Shown here: positions 44,169 through 52,994 of the stretch, piece by piece
Position numbering within the stretch: position 1 is the first letter of the stretch
Layout: each line of letters opens with the position of its first letter
Origin: Bacteroidales bacterium
Lineage (GTDB): Bacteria > Bacteroidota > Bacteroidia > Bacteroidales > UBA932
Direction: 5' to 3'
Length of the DNA stretch: 64,000 nucleotides
Assembly (NCBI GenBank): GCA_017619675.1
Contig: JAFZRX010000017.1
Location: forward strand, 1-64,000
Program-made: the position numbers and the translations under genes
The notes under the pieces: generated by a model
What the model was told of the DNA's origin: nothing
The model's input: the letters and a program-made list of their open reading frames with translations, nothing else
Databases searched by the model: none

Positions 44169-47100
44169 GTGAATAACCTATTGAAGATAACCGCAAAACT
44201 GGCATTATTGCTATGCCTGGCGTTCAGCGCGCACGCCCGCAGTTATACCTTTCAACATATCACCACCGCCAACGGACTTACCAGCAACGCGGTAATGTTC
44301 TGCCAGCAGGACGACTTCGGCTTTATCTGGGTCGCCTCCAAGGACGGCATCTTCCGCTACGACGGCCACGAATTCGAACCCCTCAGCCAGATAGACCCTG
44401 ACGGCTACAGGGGCGGCAAGATATTCTCCATGGCCAAGTCACCGGACGGTACAATCTGGTTCTCCACGGACCAGTATGTGGGATACTACAACACCAGGAC
44501 CAACGAGTCCGGTTCCGCAGACCTGATTCCCGGAGACATCTACTACACCATATGCCCGGACAATGACAACAACATCTGGCTCTCCGGCATCCACTCCACA
44601 GTCAAGTTCAATTACAAGGACAACTCCGTGCGCATATTCTCCAATCCCATCAAACAGTCCTCGCAGGCTGTCTGCATCGGGTCCGAGAACAGCGTCTACA
44701 TGACCAGCGAGGACGGCTTCCTCCTCCTTTACGACGCCCTGGCCAATGAATTCCAGGAAAGGCGCTTCCTGTCCGAGGCGGACATGGCCACCGGCGTCCA
44801 CGCCTCCAACCTGACCTATCTGGGAGACGGAATAATGCTCATCAGCGACAACCGTGACCGCCTTTTCAAATATGACTGCGTCACGGAAACGAGCGACCTT
44901 TTCTCCACTGAAATTGAAGGAGAGGGCATCAATTACATCATGGTCCGCTCCGCATCCGAGATATGGGTTGGAACGGCCAAGGGCCTGTATGTACTTGACG
45001 CCAACGGCAAGGTGGAGGATTTCATTTCCGACCACAAGGAATACGAACTCAGCAACGCCAACATCATCTCTATCTTCCAGGACAAGGAGAACAACCTGTG
45101 GGTCTGCACCTACCACGGAGGCCTTAACCTTCTTGTTGACGAGAACAAGGGTATCCGTTTCTTCACGGAACTCTCCACCCGCGAGAACATAAACGGCCGC
45201 CTTGTAAGGGCCATCACCTCCGACAACCTTGGCAGGATATGGATAGGGACCGAGGACGGCGGCCTGAGCACCTACTCCCCCGCCGATGACAGCATAACGG
45301 ACCTGGGAGCCTACAATCGTCTTCCTGAATACAACTACCAGGCATTCATCAATGAGGGCGACGAGATTTGGGCCGCAGTATTCAACAACGGCGTCATGAT
45401 CTTTGACAGCGCCACCTGCCGCCTCAAGAGAACCGTTCCTACACCTGGACTCTCCTGCTCCTACATCTTCAAGGCCAGGGACGGAAGCATCTACCTTGGC
45501 ACTTCCACCGGAGTGTTCGTCTACGACCGGGCCACCGATTCCTTTGACCTTCAGGACGAAACCGCCGGCTGTTTTATCCACTCCATCATCCAGGACGAAT
45601 ACGGAACGATATGGCTGGGATGCTTCGGACAGGGAATCTGGATGAAGCGCAATTCCGCCGTCTCATTTGTCAAGGCGCTGGGAGCGGATACGGACATACC
45701 GCTTTCCACCGAGTTCATCTCCTGCCTGTTCGAGGACGACAGCCACCGTCTCTGGGTGGCCACCGAGGGCGCCGGCGCCTTCTATTTCGTTATTGGCGAC
45801 GATGAGCCTGAACCGGTATATTTCGGGTCCCAGAACGGCTTCCCTTCCAACATAGCCAACGCAATAGCCCAGGACAGAAATTCCAGGATATGGATTGCGA
45901 CTTCAATGGGACTGGTTGAAATGAGCCAGGACTGCAGCGCCGTAAAGAGGATATACCTTGACCAGAGCACCGCTTTCAGCCGTTCGTTCTGCCATAATGC
46001 GTCATACATCGCCCCTGACGGAATAATATACCTGGGAACATACACCGGAATGGTGGCCCTGGATCCCAACAACCTTTCCAATTCCGCAAGCAACCCTCCG
46101 GTCTACATCAAGGACATACACACCAGGCGCGGGCCAAATATGATCAGTTTCCGTGAAGCAGGCAAGTCCACGGTGCTTTCCCGCAGCATCAAGGTGAATT
46201 ATGACGAGGCTTCGGCCCTTAGCCTGAACTTCTGCTCCCCTGACTTCTCCAGCCTCAGTTCACCTCTTTATGACTATTCCCTCAAGGGAGAAGGCACAAC
46301 CCTGACCAACACCGTGTCAAACGGCAACACCGTCCTTACCAACCTGAAGCCCGGCAAGTACGTGTTCTCCGTAGGACTCTCCGGCAACCCCGACCCGGAA
46401 TCCACCCAGAGCCTGAACATAACCGTTGTACCTCCGTTCTTCAGGTCCCTGGCGGCAAAACTTATCTACGTTCTCCTTGCCGCCCTTGCGATTGCCGGAA
46501 TACTCTATCTAAGATGGATGCGATGGAAAGCCAAGCAGGAACTTCTCAAGGCGGAGATGGAGAACTCCAAGCAGAAGGAGATCTTCGACTCCCGCCTGTC
46601 GTTCTTCACATACATCACCCATGAGCTCCGTACGCCTCTAACCCTCATCAAGCTTCCGGTGGACAAGATCCTGGCGGAGAACCAGTTCCCACAGGAGACC
46701 CAGGATGACCTGATGACCGTAAAGGCCAACACGGACAGGCTCATAGAACTCTCCAACCAATTCCTTGAACTGAAGAAACTGAGCGGCCACGAGATGCAGC
46801 TGACCTTCTCCAACGCTGACATCTGCAAGATAGTCAAGAAGGTATGCGGCTATTTCCCCGCCGCCATAAAGAAGCGTAACCTGGAATTCACCCAGGACAT
46901 ACCTGACGAGCCAATCTTCATTAGCACCGTTCCTGACGCCATAGAAAAGGTAGTCTCCAACCTCCTTTCCAACGCCGTCAAGTACTGCTCAAGCAGGATA
47001 GACCTCTCCCTGCACCGCATTGCTGACACCGTGGAGATACGCGTGAACAGCGACGGCCCCCTGCTTTCCACCGACAACGCGGAGCAGATTTTCGACCCGT

Positions 47101-48146
47101 TCTACCGCGTGAACACGGGCTACGCCGGCCTTGAGGGGAAAGGCGGCATAGGCCTCGGCCTGCCGCTTTCCCGCAACCTGGCCGTAGCCCTGGGCGGCAG
47201 CCTGAACGTAGACAGGACGGTGAAGGACTGCAACTCCTTCCTGTTCACCTTCCCCGCCAGGCCTGCGGACCAGGCCGCAGTGGCGGAGGAAGTTTCCAGG
47301 ATGGTGGAGAATACGGCCGAGGAGGAGGCCCGTGAGGATGAGGCTGGCGCCGAAAGCGAAAGCCGCATCATCCTCATCGTAGAAGACGCCAAGGATCTGC
47401 GCGAATACATGTCGCGCGAACTTGGGCGCTTCTACACCACCCTCTCCGCAGGCAACGGCCGCGAGGCCCTGGACATCATCCGCTCCCAGAAGGTGGACAT
47501 GGTGATTGCCGATATCATGATGCCCGAAATGGACGGCCGCGAACTCTGCAAGACCATAAAGAATGACGTGGACCTCTGCTACATCCCTGTCATCCTGCTT
47601 ACCGCCGTGACCGGTCCGGAAAGCCGCATCGCTTCGCTCGAGGCGGGCGCGGACCACTTCATCGAGAAACCGTTCTCAATTGAACTGATGAAGGCCACCA
47701 TAGAGAGCCTGTTCCATTCCCGCGAACTTATGTACAGGCAGTTCTCGGAATCCCCTCTCACCCACTTCAACAGCATCTCCGGCAACAAGATGGACCAGCA
47801 GTTCATGTACGACCTGCGCGAGAAGATATTCGAGCACATGGCGGACGAGAACCTGGACGTGGAGATGCTCACAAAACTCATGGGAACCAGTACTTCCACC
47901 CTGTACCGAAAGGTCAAGGCGAACACCGGCCAGAAGGTGAACGAGTATATAAAGATATGCCGTCTGAAGAAGGCCGCCGAACTGCTTGCGGAAGGCAAAT
48001 ACCGTATCAACGAGGTAGCCTACCTGACAGGCTTCTCCTCCGCTTCATACTTTGCCACAAGCTTCCTGAAGCAGTTCAACATCTCGCCTTCCAACTTTGT
48101 GAAGAGCATCAAGAACGAATCAACCCAGGACAGCGGCAATCAATAG
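44169..48146 (+). CDS. Hybrid two-component system sensor/response regulator (HTCS)
   Basis: 1325 residues starting at a GTG and carrying the whole signalling path in one chain. A signal peptide precedes a periplasmic sensor of repeated beta-propeller blades (DDFGFIWVASKDGIFRYDG and similar) and a Y_Y_Y domain. A membrane helix lies at about 757-782. The histidine kinase has His818 in THELRTPLT, the N box NLLSNAVKYCS and GIGLGLPLS. The receiver domain has the phospho-acceptor Asp1115 in VIADIMMPEMDG. A C-terminal AraC-type helix-turn-helix completes it. Family members sense polysaccharide fragments and activate glycan-use genes; the divergent DUF1573-GH3 pair is the obvious candidate target. 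Its 3' end overlaps the peptidase gene by 7 bp. Confidence 0.95.
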   Translation: MNNLLKITAKLALLLCLAFSAHARSYTFQHITTANGLTSNAVMFCQQDDFGFIWVASKDGIFRYDGHEFEPLSQIDPDGYRGGKIFSMAKSPDGTIWFSTDQYVGYYNTRTNESGSADLIPGDIYYTICPDNDNNIWLSGIHSTVKFNYKDNSVRIFSNPIKQSSQAVCIGSENSVYMTSEDGFLLLYDALANEFQERRFLSEADMATGVHASNLTYLGDGIMLISDNRDRLFKYDCVTETSDLFSTEIEGEGINYIMVRSASEIWVGTAKGLYVLDANGKVEDFISDHKEYELSNANIISIFQDKENNLWVCTYHGGLNLLVDENKGIRFFTELSTRENINGRLVRAITSDNLGRIWIGTEDGGLSTYSPADDSITDLGAYNRLPEYNYQAFINEGDEIWAAVFNNGVMIFDSATCRLKRTVPTPGLSCSYIFKARDGSIYLGTSTGVFVYDRATDSFDLQDETAGCFIHSIIQDEYGTIWLGCFGQGIWMKRNSAVSFVKALGADTDIPLSTEFISCLFEDDSHRLWVATEGAGAFYFVIGDDEPEPVYFGSQNGFPSNIANAIAQDRNSRIWIATSMGLVEMSQDCSAVKRIYLDQSTAFSRSFCHNASYIAPDGIIYLGTYTGMVALDPNNLSNSASNPPVYIKDIHTRRGPNMISFREAGKSTVLSRSIKVNYDEASALSLNFCSPDFSSLSSPLYDYSLKGEGTTLTNTVSNGNTVLTNLKPGKYVFSVGLSGNPDPESTQSLNITVVPPFFRSLAAKLIYVLLAALAIAGILYLRWMRWKAKQELLKAEMENSKQKEIFDSRLSFFTYITHELRTPLTLIKLPVDKILAENQFPQETQDDLMTVKANTDRLIELSNQFLELKKLSGHEMQLTFSNADICKIVKKVCGYFPAAIKKRNLEFTQDIPDEPIFISTVPDAIEKVVSNLLSNAVKYCSSRIDLSLHRIADTVEIRVNSDGPLLSTDNAEQIFDPFYRVNTGYAGLEGKGGIGLGLPLSRNLAVALGGSLNVDRTVKDCNSFLFTFPARPADQAAVAEEVSRMVENTAEEEAREDEAGAESESRIILIVEDAKDLREYMSRELGRFYTTLSAGNGREALDIIRSQKVDMVIADIMMPEMDGRELCKTIKNDVDLCYIPVILLTAVTGPESRIASLEAGADHFIEKPFSIELMKATIESLFHSRELMYRQFSESPLTHFNSISGNKMDQQFMYDLREKIFEHMADENLDVEMLTKLMGTSTSTLYRKVKANTGQKVNEYIKICRLKKAAELLAEGKYRINEVAYLTGFSSASYFATSFLKQFNISPSNFVKSIKNESTQDSGNQ

Positions 48147-50263
48147 TCCAGCCCCATGTTCCACATGGTGAAGGACCAGGAATCCGCCTGTTCCTGAATT
48201 GTCTTGCTCAGGGGCTTTCCCGAGCCGTGTCCGGCATCCGTTTCTATCTGGATAAGCTTTACCCTGTCGCCCGTGTCGGCGGCCTGCAGGGTCGCGGCGT
48301 ATTTGAAGGAATGCGCCGGGACGACGCGGTCGTCGTGGTCGGCCGTGGTGACAAACACGGCCGGGTACGGCGTGCCGTCGTTGCGGATATTGTGCAGCGG
48401 AGAATACGCGCGAAGGTAGCTGAACATCTCGGGGCCATCGGCACTTGTGCCATAGTCGGAAGCCCAGTTCCAGCCAATGGTGAACAGGTGGTAACGGAGC
48501 ATGTCCATCACGCCCACGGCGGGAAGCGCCACGGCAAAGAGGTCAGGCCGCTGGTTGATCACGGCTCCAACCAGCAGGCCGCCGTTGGACGCTCCTGAGA
48601 GGCACATCCTTGAAGGGTTGGACCAGCCTTCGGTAATCAGGTATTCGGCTGCGGCAATGCAGTCGTCAAAGACATTCTGCTTCTGCATCAGCGTGCCCTG
48701 AAGGTGCCAGTCCTCGCCATATTCGCTGCCTCCGCGGAGGCAGACGCTGGCATAGATTCCGCCGCTCTCCAGGAACGGGATGCGGTAAACGGAGAAGCCG
48801 GGGGTGACGCTTATGTTGAAGCCGCCATAGCCGTACAGGAACGCCGGGTTGTTGCCATCCTTCTTGAGACCTTTCTTATAGGTCAGGAACATGGGGATGC
48901 GGGTGCCGTCCTTGCTCTGGAAGAAGACTTCCTCGCATACGAAGTCATCGGGATTGAAGTCTATGTCCGGGGCAAAGTACAGCGTGGACTTTCCGGTTTC
49001 AACATCCAGGCTATAAACGGTATTGGGGAACGTGAACGATGCAAACGTGTACCAGGTGCCTTTCTCGCGGAAGTCTCCCGACAGGCCCACGGAACCGAAT
49101 GTCGGCAGTTCCAGTTCATACAGGTGCTTTCCGTCTATGTCAAAGAATTCCACATGGTCCGACGCGTCGCGGCTGTAAGTCACGGCTATCCTGCCCTCCA
49201 CGAAGGCCACGGCGCTTATGGCGTCCTTGCCTTCCGGGATCAGTTCCTCCCATTTCTGGATGCGGGGGTCGCTGACGTTTCCGCGCATGATCCTGCCCAT
49301 GGGGGCGCCGTAGTTGGTATAGACATAGAAGTTGTCACCTTCCATCTCATATACGGAGTATTCGTACGCATCGTCATAGGCTATGAGCTCAAAGGTGGGA
49401 TCCGGATGATGGAGGTCACGGAAGAACAGCCTGTTGCCGTTGCCGCCTCCGGACTCATAGACGAACATATAGTTCTCAGAGGCATCTACCTCTCCCTGAT
49501 AGAAACGCTGCGGGTCATAATAATTCCTGAAAGCCAGCTGGTCCTTCTCCTGAGGATCGCCAATCTTGTGATAGTACACCAGATGATGGGTGTTCTTGCC
49601 GGAACGCTCCTGCCCCTCTTCCGGTGCGGGATATGCGCTGTAATAGAAACCGTCTCCCCTCCAGGAGGCGCCGGTGAACTTGGCCCATTCTATATGGTCT
49701 TCCAGGGGCTGGCCGGTCTGCAGGTCCATCACGTAGATCTCAGTCCAGTCGCTTCCACTGCGGGAAACCGTATATGCCATATACTTGCCGTTGTTGGAGA
49801 TATATACGCCTGTAAGGGCAACCGTACCGTCATCTGAAAGGGTGTTCGGGTCCAGCAGCACCCTGGCCGGGGCGTCCGGTGAATCCTGCACGTACAGCAC
49901 GTTCTGGTTCTGCAGGCCGTCGTTGCGGTAACTGTATATCTTGCCGTTCTTTACAAACGGGGCCAGTTGCTTCTCATAGCCAACCAGTTCGGTCAGGCGC
50001 TTCTTGAGTTTTCCCCTGAACGGTATACGGGACAGATAGTCTTCCGTCACCTTGTTCTGGGCCTTCACCCATTCCGCCACCTCAGGCGCGTTGTCATCTT
50101 CCATCCACCTGTAAGGGTCCGCCACCTGCGTCCCAAAGTATTCGTCCGTCTGCTCCACCTTGAAAGCCTCCGGGTAAGCCAGATGGGCATTCCTGTCCAC
50201 CCGGCCGCACGCTGCGCACATAACTCCCATGGCCAATAATATGATCGCCTTTATCCTCATCAT
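48140..50263 (-). CDS. Prolyl oligopeptidase family serine peptidase (S9A), lipoprotein
   Basis: 707 residues with an N-terminal signal ending in GVMCAAC, a plausible lipobox, so probably periplasmic or outer-membrane attached. A seven-bladed propeller (YRWMEDDNAPEVAEWVKAQN at its start) limits access to the C-terminal alpha/beta hydrolase. The catalytic triad is visible: Ser in SGASNGG, Asp in DHDDRV, His in AGHGSGKP. It would cut short peptides after proline. It converges on the HTCS gene with a 7-bp overlap and diverges from the antiporter gene. Confidence 0.93.
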   Translation of the reverse strand: MMRIKAIILLAMGVMCAACGRVDRNAHLAYPEAFKVEQTDEYFGTQVADPYRWMEDDNAPEVAEWVKAQNKVTEDYLSRIPFRGKLKKRLTELVGYEKQLAPFVKNGKIYSYRNDGLQNQNVLYVQDSPDAPARVLLDPNTLSDDGTVALTGVYISNNGKYMAYTVSRSGSDWTEIYVMDLQTGQPLEDHIEWAKFTGASWRGDGFYYSAYPAPEEGQERSGKNTHHLVYYHKIGDPQEKDQLAFRNYYDPQRFYQGEVDASENYMFVYESGGGNGNRLFFRDLHHPDPTFELIAYDDAYEYSVYEMEGDNFYVYTNYGAPMGRIMRGNVSDPRIQKWEELIPEGKDAISAVAFVEGRIAVTYSRDASDHVEFFDIDGKHLYELELPTFGSVGLSGDFREKGTWYTFASFTFPNTVYSLDVETGKSTLYFAPDIDFNPDDFVCEEVFFQSKDGTRIPMFLTYKKGLKKDGNNPAFLYGYGGFNISVTPGFSVYRIPFLESGGIYASVCLRGGSEYGEDWHLQGTLMQKQNVFDDCIAAAEYLITEGWSNPSRMCLSGASNGGLLVGAVINQRPDLFAVALPAVGVMDMLRYHLFTIGWNWASDYGTSADGPEMFSYLRAYSPLHNIRNDGTPYPAVFVTTADHDDRVVPAHSFKYAATLQAADTGDRVKLIQIETDAGHGSGKPLSKTIQEQADSWSFTMWNMGLDY

Positions 50264-50277
50264 AGTTTTCGTTTCAA

Positions 50278-50322
50278 CAAATATAACTAAAAATGGGGGG
50301 AATTACTTTTTTTATATATTTG
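50278..50322. promoter_or_regulatory. Divergent -7 boxes for the peptidase and antiporter genes
   Basis: Minus strand TATATTTG at 50285-50278 precedes the peptidase ATG (50263) by 14 nt. Plus strand TATATTTG at 50315-50322 precedes the antiporter ATG at 50349 by 26 nt, which supports that start over the longer frame from 50229. Confidence 0.5.
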
Positions 50323-50348
50323 TGGCACCTTCATTAAACTTAAGCGCT

Positions 50349-51284
50349 ATGTTATTGCAGATAGTATTGTTGATTGCGGGACTCGCATTTGTCGTCCTTG
50401 GAGCTGACTGGTTGGTTGACGGAGCGTCAGGAATCGCCCGCAAGGCCGGAATAAGCGAATTCGTGATAGGACTGACAATTGTGGGATTCGGCACCTCCTG
50501 CCCTGAACTGGTGGTCAGCCTCACCGGCGCCTTCAAGGGCCTCGCTGACATCTCAATAGGAAACGTCGTGGGTTCCAACATATACAATACCCTTCTGATA
50601 CTGGGCGTGACCTCCATGATCGCCCCGATGGCCATCACCCGGCAGAACCAGACCAGGGACATTCCCCTGGTGTTCGGAGTGACCCTGCTGTTCATCCTTT
50701 TCGGAATGTATAATGAAGACATCTCCCGCCTGGAAGGCATTATGTTCCTGCTGATTTTCATCGCTTACATCTGGTACTGCTTCAAGTTCAGCCCGCGAGA
50801 GGAGAACACCGAGACCAAAGAAAAACAGCTCAAACTGTGGCAGGCGATATGCCTTGTACTGTTAGGTCTTGGAGGCCTTATTGGAGGCGGTCAACTGTTC
50901 GTCAATTCCGCCACTGAAATCGCCCACATGATAGGCGTAAGCGACAAGTTCATAGCCATCACAATACTGGCCCTTGGCACTTCCCTTCCGGAACTCGCCA
51001 CCTGTATAGTGGCCGCCGCCAAACACAAAGGCCAGCTGGCCCTCGGAAACATCCTGGGCTCCAACATCTTCAATATCCTCCTGATCATTGGCGCCTCCGC
51101 CATCGTGACCCCGCTCAGTTTCGCCTCCATGAACTACGTGGACCTGGGAGTCCTCTTGCTCAGCACCATAATCCTATTCACCAGCTGCTTCGTAGCCAAG
51201 AAGGACGAGATAGACCGCTTCGACGCCACCATCATGCTCCTCTGCCAAGCCGGCTACATGGCCTGGCTCTTCATCAGCCGCTAG
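50349..51284 (+). CDS. Calcium/sodium antiporter (CaCA family, YrbG-like)
   Basis: 311 residues from the ATG at 50349 (MLLQIVLLIAG), chosen because a promoter box lies just upstream and the longer frame starts inside the divergent gene. Two inverted halves of five helices each carry the family's alpha repeats: VGFGTSCPELVVS and LALGTSLPELATC, each followed by GNVVGSNIYN- or GNILGSNIFN-type motifs. It should exchange Ca2+ or other cations for Na+ across the inner membrane. A 22-bp hairpin begins 34 nt after its stop. Confidence 0.93.
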   Translation: MLLQIVLLIAGLAFVVLGADWLVDGASGIARKAGISEFVIGLTIVGFGTSCPELVVSLTGAFKGLADISIGNVVGSNIYNTLLILGVTSMIAPMAITRQNQTRDIPLVFGVTLLFILFGMYNEDISRLEGIMFLLIFIAYIWYCFKFSPREENTETKEKQLKLWQAICLVLLGLGGLIGGGQLFVNSATEIAHMIGVSDKFIAITILALGTSLPELATCIVAAAKHKGQLALGNILGSNIFNILLIIGASAIVTPLSFASMNYVDLGVLLLSTIILFTSCFVAKKDEIDRFDATIMLLCQAGYMAWLFISR

Positions 51285-51317
51285 TCTCCCCTCCGTGGCA
51301 GGGTTCCCCCGCTCCAT

Positions 51318-51386
51318 GAAACAGTTAGGGTTGGAAGTGTTGTAACAAGAGGCAAAGCCCGAATCACTTCCAACCCTAACTGTTTC
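51318..51386. terminator. Perfect 22-bp hairpin after the antiporter gene
   Basis: Arms 51318-51339 and 51365-51386 are exact reverse complements around a 25-nt loop. Like the 30-bp hairpin at 34739, it stands 30-40 nt after a plus-strand stop codon, closes with AAGTG/CACTT at the loop, and has CCGAA at the 3' side of the loop. It is followed 84 bp later by a palindromic element, as the other is by 79 bp. Confidence 0.6.
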
Positions 51387-51470
51387 CCTCCGCTCCACCG
51401 GCTCCACCAGGCTCTCCATTAGGCCCGTGGGTCTCATTCCCTCGTAATAATCTAACTCTCTTCGGGTCGC

Positions 51471-51574
51471 GTGGGCGTAACTGCCTGATAACCAACCAGA
51501 AGACAACTTTAACAGTAACGATTTCATCACCGTTAAATGTATCATCACCCTGATTCTCAACCCTTTAGCTCCAC
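51471..51574 (+). repeat. Palindromic intergenic element, copy 3 (104 bp subtype)
   Basis: Starts GTGGGCGTAACTGCC and ends CCCTTTAGCTCCAC. The core TTAACAGTAACGATTTCATC then ACCGTTAA matches copy 4 at most positions. It is in the same orientation as copy 4 on the far side of the sigma-barrel-serpin operon. Confidence 0.78.
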
Positions 51575-51608
51575 GCCCCACTGACTGCATTTTTGAAAGA
51601 ATAACCGT

Positions 51609-51692
51609 CCGGGCACCAGAGAGTGGGATTCCGTGCCCGGAGGTGGGGTTTTAAATGGCCCGGGCACGAAAAAGGCCTTGCTGGTGCCCGGG
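51609..51692 (-). terminator. Twin GC-rich hairpins behind the serpin gene
   Basis: Two consecutive stem-loops built on the same sequence: CCGGGCAC/GTGCCCGG (51609-51616 with 51633-51640) and CCCGGGCAC/GTGCCCGGG (51659-51667 with 51684-51692). They lie 26-110 nt beyond the serpin stop on the minus strand and could serve as its transcription terminator. No long T-tract follows. Confidence 0.5.
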
Positions 51693-51717
51693 ATTGGTGA
51701 ACGGGAGGTTCCGAGAC

Positions 51718-52989
51718 CTAGTCCCCGGAGTACTTTCCGGCAAAGAGGACGGCGCCGGTGGACCTTTCAGTTATCAGATAAAGGAACGGACGGTTGGCGT
51801 GGAAGGTAACACTGGGCGGTATTGATGTCAAAAGAAAACCTCCTATAGAAACTGCAGCGGCTTCACTGCCTTCTTCATCCACAGTAATATTGGCTATCTG
51901 TTTGATAAAATCCATCTTTAAGCTGCCTTCAACATCTGACATTCCATGGAGGTTGGCATTATCTGAAAAAGCGGTTGGCATCCCCATAGCGCTAAGCAAA
52001 CTTTTCATCTCAATATTAGAACTGGTCTCAAATCTCGGAAGCCACAGATCCACTCGAGCCCTGGAATAACGCAGTGACCTGATATCCGTGCCCGAAAGCG
52101 AATTGATCACATCCTGCAAATCCTTTCCCTTTTCTGGAAGGAACAGGTTCATCAGGAATGTTCCATTTCCATAAGGAAGGCATAATGAACTGAAAACCTC
52201 ATTATTATAGTAGGACGGCAATTCCTTGTTCATCTTCATCATCTGCACTGTAACGTCCTCTCCATTTGCACCTGTAAATGTCTCAGGAGCAGTGTCTTCT
52301 GCCTTGAATTTATAGCACCATGGGCTCTTGAAGTAAAGGGCATTCATCAGAAATGCAAACATATCCTGTTTAACATTATCTGCAGACAACACCCTGGGAA
52401 TAAGGCCGTTGGTGTGGTCAGAACACCATTGATTGATCTTATTGGAGGTACCTTCACCGTCCTCAAAGTCCATGTTGGAAACCTCGGCCTCATAGAACTT
52501 ACCTACAGCTGTCTTATAACTGTCCTTCATAGGATACCTTTTGTTCACCACAACGGCATTTGCAATTGTGAGTTTGGTGGCCTCATCCAGGCTGGGGAGT
52601 TGCTTGAGCATTGACAGGCTGAACTCGTTGACGGCATCTATCTCTCCGGCGCCATAACCCAGGACCTTGCATATCTCATCGGCAGTATCTCCCTGGGCAC
52701 CGTTGAGGATCATCCCCAGAAGGAACTGCATGCTTAAAGGAGAAATGACAAAACTGCCTTCCGTAGAGGCATTAACATTATCAAGGAAATTAAAGGCAAA
52801 CGTGTTTCCCAACTCTACCAATTCGGACGATTTGGAGGACAGGTGCAGTTTCCCGTCATTCTGTTCGGTCTCAGCGGGAGACTCCTCTTCAGGGACTTCC
52901 TCATCGACGTCCTTTCCTGAAACCTTCTCACAGGAAACACTTCCAAACATAATTGCCGCAACGGCGGCCAGATAAGCCAGATATTTCAT
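51718..52989 (-). CDS. Secreted serpin lipoprotein (serine/cysteine protease inhibitor)
   Basis: 423 residues. The signal ends in FGSVSC, a lipobox with Cys20, and is followed by an acidic linker (VDEEVPEEESPAETEQN) suited to surface display. The serpin fold is clear: FVISPLSMQFLLGMILNGAQ, ANAVVVNKRYP, NALYFKSPWCYKF, and the hinge VDEEGSEAAAVS with small residues at P12-P10, expected of an inhibitory serpin. By the usual 17-residue count from the hinge Glu the scissile bond falls about Thr-Ser in GGFLLTSIPP; neighbouring Leu residues are alternatives. The ending RPFLYLITERSTGAVLFAG is typical. It is the third gene of the sigma-barrel-serpin operon, 5 bp after the barrel gene. Confidence 0.93.
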   Translation of the reverse strand: MKYLAYLAAVAAIMFGSVSCEKVSGKDVDEEVPEEESPAETEQNDGKLHLSSKSSELVELGNTFAFNFLDNVNASTEGSFVISPLSMQFLLGMILNGAQGDTADEICKVLGYGAGEIDAVNEFSLSMLKQLPSLDEATKLTIANAVVVNKRYPMKDSYKTAVGKFYEAEVSNMDFEDGEGTSNKINQWCSDHTNGLIPRVLSADNVKQDMFAFLMNALYFKSPWCYKFKAEDTAPETFTGANGEDVTVQMMKMNKELPSYYNNEVFSSLCLPYGNGTFLMNLFLPEKGKDLQDVINSLSGTDIRSLRYSRARVDLWLPRFETSSNIEMKSLLSAMGMPTAFSDNANLHGMSDVEGSLKMDFIKQIANITVDEEGSEAAAVSIGGFLLTSIPPSVTFHANRPFLYLITERSTGAVLFAGKYSGD

Positions 52990-52994
52990 AATTC

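Larger units (their letters stand above)
51285..51717. other. Repeat-rich intergenic tract B
   Basis: 433 bp with no gene. It contains a 22-bp perfect hairpin (51318-51386), a 104-bp palindromic element (51471-51574), a short conserved tail (GCATTTTTGAAAGAAT at 51587-51602, matched at 55491-55506) and twin GC-rich hairpins (51609-51692). The serpin gene ends at its right edge. Confidence 0.7.

Noticed and set aside
44439..45581. Open frame of 380 codons opposite the HTCS propeller
   Set aside because: Frame shadow of the repeated propeller blades; no start context or motif of its own.
40409..48146. Complete polysaccharide utilisation locus
   Set aside because: No SusC or SusD homologue and no second glycosidase occur next to the regulator.
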